Assembly (NCBI GenBank): GCA_005877675.1
Contig: VBNZ01000111.1
Span: 6,760-15,551, forward strand
Direction of reading: 5' to 3'
Origin: Gammaproteobacteria bacterium
Lineage (GTDB): Bacteria > Pseudomonadota > Gammaproteobacteria > Xanthomonadales > Rhodanobacteraceae
DNA: 8,792 bases
Shown here piece after piece: positions 1 to 5,284 of this stretch (positions within the stretch are counted from its first letter, which is position 1; each line of letters begins with the position of its first letter). The notes beneath the pieces were generated by a model. The model was not told the origin of the DNA, ran no database searches, and saw nothing but the letters and a program-made list of their open reading frames with translations. Position numbers and translations under genes: made by a program.

Positions 1-10
1 GCTTGGTCAT

Positions 11-313
11 TCAGTCTTTCGCACCCTGACGCATGCCCCAGACGCGATCCGACTCCATCGCCTTGGTGGTCACGATCAGCACCGGGATGTTCGCAGTGTC
101 GGCATCCTTGGACAGCGTGCGCGTGGCCTGAAAACCATTCATGCCGGGCATGATCACGTCCATGATCACGAGATCAGGCCGGTCGCGTTTGGCCGCAGTG
201 ATGCCGTCTTCCGCGCTACTCGCGCTGGTCACCTTGAAGCCGCCTTTTTGCAGCCACCGGGTGAGCATCTCCACCTCTGTAGGCGAATCATCGATGATCA
301 GAATATGCGCCAT
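11..313 (-). CDS. pilH: PilH-type twitching motility response regulator, interrupted by an in-frame TGA (100 aa readable)
   Basis: Single-domain CheY-like receiver of the type IV pilus chemosensory system, which controls pilus extension and retraction from the cytoplasm. The start is ATG at 313-311, with an AGGGGA ribosome-binding site at 328-323, 9 bases upstream. Acidic residues D8 and D9, phospho-acceptor D52 (in IMDVIMPGMNG) and switch residues T82/T83 are all present, and the stretch GFQATRTL plus WGMRQGAK is typical of PilH. The frame then hits TGA at 13-11, followed in the same frame by ATG ACC AAG C (Met-Thr-Lys, then probably Pro), which is the conserved (Y)LTKP motif. The stop therefore replaces the residue that is Tyr in relatives (PilG here has EYLTKP). 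The last 20 or so residues, including the active-site Lys (K104 by position), would be lost. Either a real nonsense allele or a sequence error close to the edge. It lies 50 bases downstream of pilG, presumably in one transcript. Family identity is secure; intactness is doubtful. Confidence 0.85.
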   Translation of the reverse strand: MAHILIIDDSPTEVEMLTRWLQKGGFKVTSASSAEDGITAAKRDRPDLVIMDVIMPGMNGFQATRTLSKDADTANIPVLIVTTKAMESDRVWGMRQGAKD

Positions 314-322
314 TGCCCTGTG

Positions 323-328
323 TCCCCT
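323..328 (-). promoter_or_regulatory. pilH ribosome-binding site
   Basis: AGGGGA on the minus strand, 9 bases before the pilH ATG at 313-311. It shows that pilH has its own translation start despite lying close behind pilG. Confidence 0.55.
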
Positions 329-363
329 ACCACGTTGATATGTATTGCTATGTGCCGCTAAAA

Positions 364-762
364 CTACTTGTGTTCGACATGCCGCCGGATCGCGCCAAGC
401 AGTTCTTCGCGCGTAAACGGTTTGGTCAGATATTCCTCGGAGCCGACGATGCGCCCGCGCGCCTTGTCGAACAGGCCATCCTTCGATGACAGCATCACGA
501 CCGGTGTGGAACGGTAGGTCTGATTGTTCTTGATCAGTGCGCAGGTCTGATAGCCGTCGAGTCGCGGCATCATGATGTCGACAAAGATGATCTGCGGTTG
601 GTGGTCGGAAATCTTTGACAAGGCCTCAAAGCCGTCGACCGCGGTGACGACATCGCAACCTTCCTTCTTGAGCAGCATTTCCGCCGTGCGGCGGATCGTT
701 TTCGAGTCATCTATCACCATGACTCGCAGACCCGCCAGACCACCTGAATTGATTTCTTCCAC
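364..762 (-). CDS. pilG: PilG, twitching motility response regulator (CheY-like)
   Basis: Receiver of the Pil-Chp system. In relatives it is phosphorylated by the ChpA kinase and promotes pilus extension and cAMP signalling. The protein is 132 residues, the usual PilG length. D18/D19 form the acidic pocket, D62 (VDIMMPRLDGYQTCAL) is the phospho-acceptor, S92/S93 are in the switch region (VVMLSSKDGLFDKA), and K114 is in EYLTKPF. I chose the GTG start at 762-760 because GGAGGA lies 6 bases upstream at 774-769, and because the frame open back to 876 adds an Arg-rich segment unlike any PilG. Stop is TAG at 366-364. pilH follows after 50 bases on the same strand. gshB diverges upstream. Family identity is near certain; the GTG start is well supported by the ribosome-binding site and length. 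Confidence 0.95.
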   Translation of the reverse strand: MEEINSGGLAGLRVMVIDDSKTIRRTAEMLLKKEGCDVVTAVDGFEALSKISDHQPQIIFVDIMMPRLDGYQTCALIKNNQTYRSTPVVMLSSKDGLFDKARGRIVGSEEYLTKPFTREELLGAIRRHVEHK

Positions 763-768
763 GCCTGT

Positions 769-774
769 TCCTCC
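769..774 (-). promoter_or_regulatory. pilG ribosome-binding site fixing a GTG start
   Basis: A near-perfect GGAGGA on the minus strand, 6 bases before GTG 762-760. This settles pilG at 132 residues rather than the 170-residue open frame that begins at 876. Confidence 0.75.
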
Positions 775-883
775 AACCCCGAGAGCTTGCCGTCGGCTGC
801 ACCGCGCAACGAATTGCATGCGCCGGCTCGCGGACTTCCGCGAAAAACCTGCGGCGTCCGTCAAATGATGCAGCAAACTCGTT

Positions 884-912
884 GTTTAATCGCAAGCTTG
901 CACCCCTGTCAA
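884..912 (-). promoter_or_regulatory. Candidate sigma-70 promoter for pilG-pilH
   Basis: On the minus strand a perfect -35 TTGACA occupies 912-907. It is followed after 16-17 bases by a weak -10, ATTAAA or TTAAAC, around 890-884. Transcription would start near 877, giving a leader of about 115 bases before the pilG GTG. The spacer contains the perfect 10-base palindrome GCAAGCTTGC (892-901), a possible operator. The -35 is striking in GC-rich DNA, but the -10 matches only 3 of 6 positions. Confidence 0.4.
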
Positions 913-938
913 GCAATTTCCGGCAACCAGCGACTCTC

Positions 939-996
939 CATCCGAATGAATAGCTTATGCACACTTGGTGCCAAGCCACATGAGGCCATTCGGATG
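939..996. repeat. Perfect 10-bp inverted repeat enclosing a second dyad
   Basis: CATCCGAATG at 939-948 and its exact complement CATTCGGATG at 987-996 flank a 38-base spacer. Within the spacer, CTTGG-TG-CCAAG at 964-975 forms another dyad of two 5-base arms. The structure lies upstream of the candidate pilG promoter and upstream of gshB, so it could be a paired operator for a dimeric regulator or fold as a branched hairpin in a transcript. No T-run follows either arm, so a terminator is unlikely. No known regulator consensus is recognised. Confidence 0.5.
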
Positions 997-1106
997 TTAA
1001 TATCCACCTCATTGCGGTGCGCTTTTGCGGCCTGCATCACATTTGACGGCGCGACGCGCCCGCGCTCGATAGCCCTCCACCTGCAAAACACGGCTGTTAT
1101 CGACTC

Positions 1107-2060
1107 ATGACCCCCACCCTGGCCGTGCTGATGGACCCGATTGCGGCCATCCACGTCAAAAAAGACTCCACCCTCGCCCTGCTGCTCGAAGCACAACGGC
1201 GCGGCTATCGCTTGGCTTATCTGACCCAAGGCAGCCTCGCGCAGCGTCACGCCGAGGCATGGGGCTATGCCGCGCCGCTGACGGTGCGCGACGATGCGCA
1301 TGACTGGTTCACGCTCGGCGAGGCGCAGTGGATCAACCTGGGCAAATTCGACGTCATCCTCGCGCGCAAGGATCCGCCGTTCGATGCGCAGTTCCTTTAC
1401 GACACGATGTTGCTCGAACGTGCGCAAGCCGACGGCGCGCAGGTGATCAATGATCCGCGCGGATTGCGCGACGCCAACGAAAAATTCTTTGCACTGCATT
1501 TCCCGCAGTGCTGCGCGCCGACGCTGATCGCGCGCGACGCCGCCGAACTCAAGCGGTTCGCGCGCGAGCACGGCAAGGTGGTGCTCAAACCGCTCGACGG
1601 CATGGGCGGGCGCAGCATCTTCCTCTCCTCCGGCAACGATCCGAATCTCAACGTGATCATCGAGACGCTGACCGAGGAAGGCCGCACGTTCGCGCTTGCG
1701 CAGAAATTCATTCCGGAAATCAGCGCGGGCGACAAACGCATCCTCTTGATCGACGGCGAACCGGTGCCATACGCGCTAGCGCGCATGCCGCAGGGCGACG
1801 AATTCCGCGGCAATCTCGCGCGCGGCGGCAAGGGCGTTGGTGTGCCACTGTCCGACCGCGATCGCTGGATCGCCGCACAGGTCGGCCCGACACTAAAGGC
1901 GCGCGGCATGCGTTTCGTCGGGCTCGACGTGATCGGCGACTGGCTCACTGAAGTCAACGTCACCTCGCCGACCTGCATCCGCGAACTCGATGCGCAGTTC
2001 GGCCTGAATATCGCGGGCATGCTGTTCGATGCGATCGAACGCAATGCCTCACCCACATGA
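1107..2060 (+). CDS. gshB: Glutathione synthetase
   Basis: Catalyses the ATP-dependent joining of gamma-glutamylcysteine and glycine, the second and last step of cytosolic glutathione synthesis. At 317 residues it has the usual bacterial GshB length. The N-terminal part begins with the conserved MDPIAAIHVKKDST (residues 9-22), and KFDVILARKDPPFD (80-93) belongs to the substrate domain. The ATP-grasp part shows KPLDGMGGRSIF (161-172), the glycine-rich loop, then GDKRIL (208-213), NLARGGKG (236-243), and the metal and ATP ligands in DWLTEVNVTSPT (278-289; E282 and N284). ATG 1107 is taken because family members begin just before this MDPI motif, although no clear Shine-Dalgarno is visible. It is first in the plus-strand cluster and divergent from pilG. 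The next gene, tonB, starts 130 bases on, past an intergenic inverted repeat. Identity is near certain. Confidence 0.96.
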   Translation: MTPTLAVLMDPIAAIHVKKDSTLALLLEAQRRGYRLAYLTQGSLAQRHAEAWGYAAPLTVRDDAHDWFTLGEAQWINLGKFDVILARKDPPFDAQFLYDTMLLERAQADGAQVINDPRGLRDANEKFFALHFPQCCAPTLIARDAAELKRFAREHGKVVLKPLDGMGGRSIFLSSGNDPNLNVIIETLTEEGRTFALAQKFIPEISAGDKRILLIDGEPVPYALARMPQGDEFRGNLARGGKGVGVPLSDRDRWIAAQVGPTLKARGMRFVGLDVIGDWLTEVNVTSPTCIRELDAQFGLNIAGMLFDAIERNASPT

Positions 2061-2074
2061 CCAAAGAAACCCTC

Positions 2075-2159
2075 GCCACGGATTACACGGATTACACGGG
2101 TAGAAAAGCACGGCCCTCTAATAATCGTCTTATCCGTGTTCATCCGCGTAATCCGTGGC
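2075..2159. repeat. Intergenic imperfect inverted repeat built from ACGGATTAC units
   Basis: The left arm at 2075-2099 starts GCCACGGATTAC and contains ACGGATTAC twice in tandem. The right arm at 2134-2159 is its complement with two mismatches and one extra base, including an exact 12-base match at the outer end. The arms are separated by 34 bases. Closely similar ACGGATTAC/GGATGAACACGG elements are known to me as widespread repeats between genes in many proteobacteria, often mistranslated into short proteins containing RVIRG or TDYTDEHG strings; that is recall, not a search. The element ends only 31 bases before the tonB ATG and is followed by a run of seven A. There is no transposase and no clear target duplication. 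It could form a long hairpin in the gshB-tonB transcript. No downstream U-run is present on the plus strand, so it does not look like an ordinary terminator. Confidence 0.8.
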
Positions 2160-2175
2160 AAAAAAAGTACTCTTC

Positions 2176-2181
2176 AGGGAG
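2176..2181 (+). promoter_or_regulatory. tonB ribosome-binding site
   Basis: AGGGAG, 9 bases before ATG 2191. It favours ATG 2191 over the upstream in-frame GTG at 2155, which lies inside the right arm of the intergenic repeat. Confidence 0.6.
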
Positions 2182-2190
2182 CGTCGTGCG

Positions 2191-3060
2191 ATGAGCGGGC
2201 GCGCCGGCGCCGGCGAGCGCCTCTCCGTAACCCTGCTGTTTTCGCTGATCGCGCATGCGGTCGTCGCGTTGGGATTGACGTTCGAATACGAAAAACCGCC
2301 CGCGCGCCTGCCGGCACTCGATGTGATCCTGGTGCAGTCGGCGAACGCGCAAAAGGCCGACAAGGCCGACTTCCTCGCGCAGGCGAACAATGCCGGCGGC
2401 GGCAATAGCGACAAGGCCGTGCGCCCGACCGATCCGGTCTCCGCGCTCGCGCCGAAGCCGACTGCGGGCATCGCGCCGGTGCCGATCGAAACCGGCACGC
2501 CGGTGCCGCAGACCGCACGCGAACGCGAGGTCGTGACGACGACGCGCAAGTCCGGTTTCGCGGTGCGCACCGACACCGAGCGGCAGGAACAGCCCGACAG
2601 CGCCAATCCGAATCCACGCGCGCTCGCCGAGAAGCATCTCGAAGTCGCGCGCCTCGCCAACGAGTTGCAGCGCGAGTCCGAGCTGTACGCCAAGCGGCCG
2701 AAAAAGAAATTCATCTCCGCCAACACCAAAGAGGCCGCCTACGCCGCCTACCAGGCGGGCTGGGTCGCGCGCATCGAGCGCGTCGGCAATCTCAATTATC
2801 CGGACGAAGCCCGCCGGCGCCAGCTGCAGAGCGGCGGCATGGTCAGCCTGATGGTCACGGTCGGACTGCGCCGCGACGGTTCGCTGCGTAGCGTGGACGT
2901 GATTCAATCGAGCGGCTCCAAGCTGATCGACGAAGCGGCGGTGCGCATCGTCAATTTCGCCGCGCCATTTCCACCGCTGCCGCCGAATTCGGAATTCGAC
3001 GAGTTCTACATCACGCGCACCTGGGAATTCCAACCGGGCGAGACGCTCAAAACGCATTGA
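2191..3060 (+). CDS. tonB: TonB-family energy transducer, TonB3-like
   Basis: TonB proteins span the periplasm and carry proton-motive energy from the inner-membrane ExbB/ExbD complex to outer-membrane partners. From ATG 2191 the protein is 289 residues. It has a short cytoplasmic start, one membrane anchor at about residues 11-30 (LSVTLLFSLIAHAVVALGLT), then LDVILVQS (43-50) and KADFLAQANNAGGG (58-71), an opening I associate with the TonB3-type branch. A periplasmic linker is rich in Pro at about 79-142, with a charged probable helix at 143-168. The TonB C-terminal domain runs from about 190 to 283, with NYPDEARR (202-209), the DGSLRSVDVIQSSG block (229-242) and ITRTWEF (274-280). The classical Pro-Lys repeats of E. 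coli TonB are missing. No exbB or exbD lies nearby. In Pseudomonas the homologue at the same place is needed for normal twitching motility, which suggests a pilus-related role here (inference). Starting at GTG 2155 would add 12 residues. Confidence 0.85.
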   Translation: MSGRAGAGERLSVTLLFSLIAHAVVALGLTFEYEKPPARLPALDVILVQSANAQKADKADFLAQANNAGGGNSDKAVRPTDPVSALAPKPTAGIAPVPIETGTPVPQTAREREVVTTTRKSGFAVRTDTERQEQPDSANPNPRALAEKHLEVARLANELQRESELYAKRPKKKFISANTKEAAYAAYQAGWVARIERVGNLNYPDEARRRQLQSGGMVSLMVTVGLRRDGSLRSVDVIQSSGSKLIDEAAVRIVNFAAPFPPLPPNSEFDEFYITRTWEFQPGETLKTH

Positions 3061-3080
3061 GGAATGCGCCACGAAGTAAC

Positions 3081-3108
3081 TCGAATCCCGGCTTCCCTCC
3101 TGTACAAT
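3081..3108 (+). promoter_or_regulatory. Candidate internal promoter before algH
   Basis: TACAAT at 3103-3108 matches the -10 consensus at 5 of 6 positions; upstream, TCGAAT at 3081-3086 is a weak -35 (3 of 6) at 16-base spacing. Transcription would begin near 3115, exactly at an in-frame ATG. That would give either a leaderless message from 3115 or a leader of about 39 bases before ATG 3154. Confidence 0.35.
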
Positions 3109-3153
3109 TCGCACATGACCTCGGCATCTGGAAAAGGTACTCGCGACTCGCGC

Positions 3154-3717
3154 ATGGTCGAAATTGCGAGCCTCGCCGATCAATTCCTCATTGCCATGCC
3201 GGGCATGCGCGATCCGAGCTTCGTGCGCGGTGTCGCCTTCGTGTGCCAGCACAACACTGAAGGCGCGATGGGCATCGTGGTCAACCGTCTGTCCGAGTAC
3301 CGTCTCGGCGATGTGCTCGCGCAGATGGGGCTCAAATCCGAGCTCGCTGCAGTCGAGGACGCGCCGGTGCTGATCGGCGGTCCGGTGCAGCCCGAGCGCG
3401 GTTTTGTGCTGCATACGCCGCACGGCAGCTGGGAATCCTCGTACAAGGTGTCGGATACGCTGTGCGTGACCACCTCGCGCGACGTGCTGGTCGCGATTGC
3501 CGAAGGCCGCGGACCCGAAAATGCGCTGGTCGCGCTCGGCTATGCTGGCTGGGGCGCGGGCCAGGTCGAAACCGAACTCAAGGAAAACAGCTGGCTCACC
3601 GCGCCGGCGAGCGCAGCGATCCTGTTCGAAACGCCACTTGAGCAGCGTTGGGATGCCGCCGCGGCGCTGGTCGGTGCGAGCCTGTCCAATCTCGCAGGCT
3701 ACGCCGGCCATGTCTGA
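3154..3717 (+). CDS. algH: YqgE/AlgH family protein
   Basis: A conserved cytoplasmic protein of unknown biochemical role. It was named for an effect on alginate production in Pseudomonas and is widely found next to ruvX. From ATG 3154 it is 187 residues, the family norm. Visible family blocks are LADQFLIAMPGMRDPSF (7-23), HNTEGAMGIVVNR (33-45), LIGGPVQPERGFVLH (73-87), TTSRDVLVAIAEGRGP (106-121), ALGYAGWGAGQ (127-137) and ENSWLTAP (144-151), ending in AGHV. ATG 3154 was chosen because relatives begin about 10 residues before FLIAMP. ATG 3115 (200 residues) and ATG 3064 (217) are in frame but add sequence with no family counterpart. An AAGG lies rather far (16 bases) before 3154, so the start is uncertain. 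The gene is 93 bases after tonB and is followed immediately by ruvX. Confidence 0.92.
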   Translation: MVEIASLADQFLIAMPGMRDPSFVRGVAFVCQHNTEGAMGIVVNRLSEYRLGDVLAQMGLKSELAAVEDAPVLIGGPVQPERGFVLHTPHGSWESSYKVSDTLCVTTSRDVLVAIAEGRGPENALVALGYAGWGAGQVETELKENSWLTAPASAAILFETPLEQRWDAAAALVGASLSNLAGYAGHV

Positions 3718-3778
3718 TGGCGGCGACGCTATTGCCGCGCCAGTACAACGCAACTCGCATTTCGGCACAAATCCACAA

Positions 3779-4243
3779 ATGGAAAATTCGCCAGCCACTG
3801 CGCCGACTACGGTGATCGGCTTCGATTACGGCGCGCGCCGCATCGGTGCGGCGCTCGGCAACCGCATCAGCGCGAGCGCGCGTGCGCTTACAGTGATCGG
3901 CAACGGCGCGCACGGCCCGGACTGGCAGCGTATCGATTTGTTGCTGCGCGAATGGCGCCCGGACGCGCTGCTCGTCGGTCTGCCGCTGACGCTCGATGCA
4001 GGCGAGCAGGCCAACAGCCGCGGCGCGCGCGCATTCGCCGCGGACCTGCACGCGCGCAGCAAGCTGCCGGTCGTGATGGTCGACGAACGCCTGAGTTCGC
4101 GTGAAGCGGCGACGCGTTTTGCCGAACGGCGCGCGAGCGGAGTGGCAAAACGCAAACATGCCGCAGCACTCGATGCGGTTGCCGCAGAAGTGATAGTCGA
4201 ACAATGGCTGCGCGAACAGGCCACAGGCGCTCCGCATGGATGA
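3779..4243 (+). CDS. ruvX: Putative Holliday junction resolvase / pre-16S rRNA nuclease YqgF
   Basis: RNase H-fold nuclease of the YqgF/RuvX family, reported as a pre-16S rRNA 5'-end processing enzyme and first predicted as a Holliday junction resolvase. From ATG 3779 it is 154 residues. The first strand GFDYGARRIG (14-23) carries the catalytic D16. LLVGLPLTLDAGEQ (64-77) corresponds to the VVGLPL motif, VVMVDERLSSREA (98-110) holds D102/E103, and the last acidic residue is in LDAVAAEVIVEQWL (131-144; D132). Another in-frame ATG at 3710 overlaps the algH stop and would add 23 residues. That added stretch has clearly lower third-position GC than the rest, and relatives start about 12-15 residues before the GFD motif, so I favour 3779. 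Neither start has a good Shine-Dalgarno. The 3' end overlaps pyrB by 8 bases, suggesting translational coupling. Confidence 0.9.
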   Translation: MENSPATAPTTVIGFDYGARRIGAALGNRISASARALTVIGNGAHGPDWQRIDLLLREWRPDALLVGLPLTLDAGEQANSRGARAFAADLHARSKLPVVMVDERLSSREAATRFAERRASGVAKRKHAAALDAVAAEVIVEQWLREQATGAPHG

Positions 4244-5189
4244 GCTGCAATTCGACGCGAATGGCCGCCTGCGCCATCTGATCACGCTCGATGGCTTCGA
4301 TCGCGTGCGCATTCACGGCATGCTCGATCGCGCCGACGCGCTGCGGCGCGAGTCGCGCGACGGCGCATGCCCGCTCGATCTTTTGCACGGCCGCACGGTG
4401 ATCAATCTGTTCTTCGAACCCTCCACGCGCACGCGCACGTCGTTCGATCTCGCCGCCAAGCGCCTCGGCGCGCAGGTGATCAATTTCGATATCGCGCGCT
4501 CGTCCACGGTAAAGGGCGAATCGCTGCTCGACACGATCCACACGCTCGAAGCGATGCACTGCGACGCCTTCGTCGTGCGCCATGCCGAGTCGGGCACGCC
4601 AGCGCTGATCGCACGCAATCTGCGCACGCGCGCCGCGGTGCTCAACGCCGGCGACGGCAACCACGCACATCCGACCCAGGGCCTGCTCGATGCGTTGACG
4701 CTGCGCCGCCAACGCCCCGATCTGCAGGATCTGCGCGTGGTGATCTGTGGCGACATCCGCCACTCGCGCGTCGCGCGTTCGGACGTGCATGCGCTCGCCG
4801 CGCTCGGCGTGCGCGAACTGCGCCTGTGCGCGCCGGCGAACCTGCTGCCCGAAAGCGCCGCTGAAGAATTTCCACAATGCGGATTTTTCCACAATTTCGA
4901 CGAAGCGATCGACGGTTGCGACGTCGCGATCATGCTGCGCTTGCAGAAGGAGCGCATGGATCTCGCCGCGATTCCGTCCGAGGCCGAATATTTCGCGCAG
5001 TACGGCCTCACGCCTGCGCGCCTCAAGCGCGCGCGCGCGGATTGCCTCGTGATGCATCCGGGGCCGATCAACCGCAATGTCGAGATTGCCGGCGAAGTCG
5101 CCGACGGAACGCAGTCGCTGATACTCGACCAGGTCGCCAATGGCGTGTTCGTGCGCATGGCGGTGCTGGCGGAGTTGCTTGCCGCGTAA
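4236..5189 (+). CDS. pyrB: Aspartate carbamoyltransferase catalytic subunit
   Basis: Condenses carbamoyl phosphate with aspartate to N-carbamoyl-aspartate, the committed step of pyrimidine synthesis in the cytosol. The protein is 317 residues. Carbamoyl-phosphate loop FEPSTRTRTSFDLAAKRLGA is at 60-79 (S63, T64, R65, T66). The mobile STVKGES loop is at 90-96 (K93), RHAESG at 115-120, GNHAHPTQGLLDALTL at 141-156, GDIRHSRVARS at 172-182, the aspartate-side LRLQKERM at 234-241, and MHPGPINRNVEI at 273-284. All key residues are present. ATG 4236 lies inside the end of ruvX (overlap of 8 bases), so expression is probably coupled to that gene. Neither a pyrR-like regulator nor the inactive dihydroorotase homologue (pyrC') that accompanies Pseudomonas pyrB is next to it in this window. 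Identity is near certain. Confidence 0.97.
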   Translation: MDELQFDANGRLRHLITLDGFDRVRIHGMLDRADALRRESRDGACPLDLLHGRTVINLFFEPSTRTRTSFDLAAKRLGAQVINFDIARSSTVKGESLLDTIHTLEAMHCDAFVVRHAESGTPALIARNLRTRAAVLNAGDGNHAHPTQGLLDALTLRRQRPDLQDLRVVICGDIRHSRVARSDVHALAALGVRELRLCAPANLLPESAAEEFPQCGFFHNFDEAIDGCDVAIMLRLQKERMDLAAIPSEAEYFAQYGLTPARLKRARADCLVMHPGPINRNVEIAGEVADGTQSLILDQVANGVFVRMAVLAELLAA

Positions 5190-5216
5190 AGAGCGCACGA
5201 CAGCGTGACGCCTATT

Positions 5217-5232
5217 GGCGCATACTTGCGCC
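5217..5232 (+). other. Short perfect hairpin after pyrB
   Basis: GGCGCA-TACT-TGCGCC forms a 6-base stem with a 4-base loop, 27 bases after the pyrB stop and 52 bases before the lipoprotein ATG. It lacks a following T-run, so it is a poor intrinsic terminator. It may instead protect or separate the two messages. Such short stems also arise by chance in GC-rich DNA. Confidence 0.3.
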
Positions 5233-5270
5233 GTTACGAAACCGACGCCTGAAGCGCGCCGCGATTCTCC

Positions 5271-5276
5271 AGGGGA
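5271..5276 (+). promoter_or_regulatory. Lipoprotein gene ribosome-binding site
   Basis: AGGGGA, 8 bases before ATG 5285. It selects this start over the much longer open frame that reaches back into pyrB to 4877. Confidence 0.6.
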
Positions 5277-5284
5277 CCCTCGCC

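Larger units (their letters stand above)
763..1106. other. Divergent intergenic region between pilG and gshB
   Basis: This 344-base stretch holds no convincing gene; the short open frames in it lack ribosome-binding sites and family resemblance. It is more AT-rich than its flanks around 850-1015. It contains a likely pilG promoter (884-912), a 10-base palindrome inside that promoter, and a pair of inverted repeats (939-996). For gshB only weak sigma-70-like candidates are visible: TAATAT at 998-1003 with a poor -35, or TTGACG at 1043-1048 with a poor -10. No Shine-Dalgarno sequence is obvious before the gshB ATG. Confidence 0.6.

Noticed and set aside
763..876. N-terminal extension of PilG to 170 residues
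   Set aside because: No counterpart in PilG proteins, and GTG 760-762 has GGAGGA at ideal spacing and gives the normal length.
2075..2159. Reading the ACGGATTAC repeat as a CRISPR array or insertion sequence
   Set aside because: Only two inverted arms and a 9-base tandem, with no regularly spaced direct repeats, spacers, transposase or clear target duplication.
2140..3798. 552-codon open frame on the minus strand opposite tonB and algH
   Set aside because: Arg/His/Ala-rich composition typical of an antisense shadow in GC-rich DNA, no ribosome-binding site or family resemblance, and well-identified genes on the plus strand.
5027..5039. Alternating GC run that might favour Z-DNA
   Set aside because: It is explained by Arg-Ala-Arg-Ala codons within pyrB at this base composition, with no sign of a separate function.
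3888..5198. 436-codon open frame on the minus strand opposite ruvX and pyrB
   Set aside because: Same shadow pattern; pyrB with all catalytic residues occupies the plus strand.
4877..5284. Upstream extension of the lipoprotein frame back into pyrB
   Set aside because: The extension overlaps pyrB in another frame and is Arg-rich. ATG 5285 has a good ribosome-binding site and is followed by a textbook lipoprotein signal peptide.
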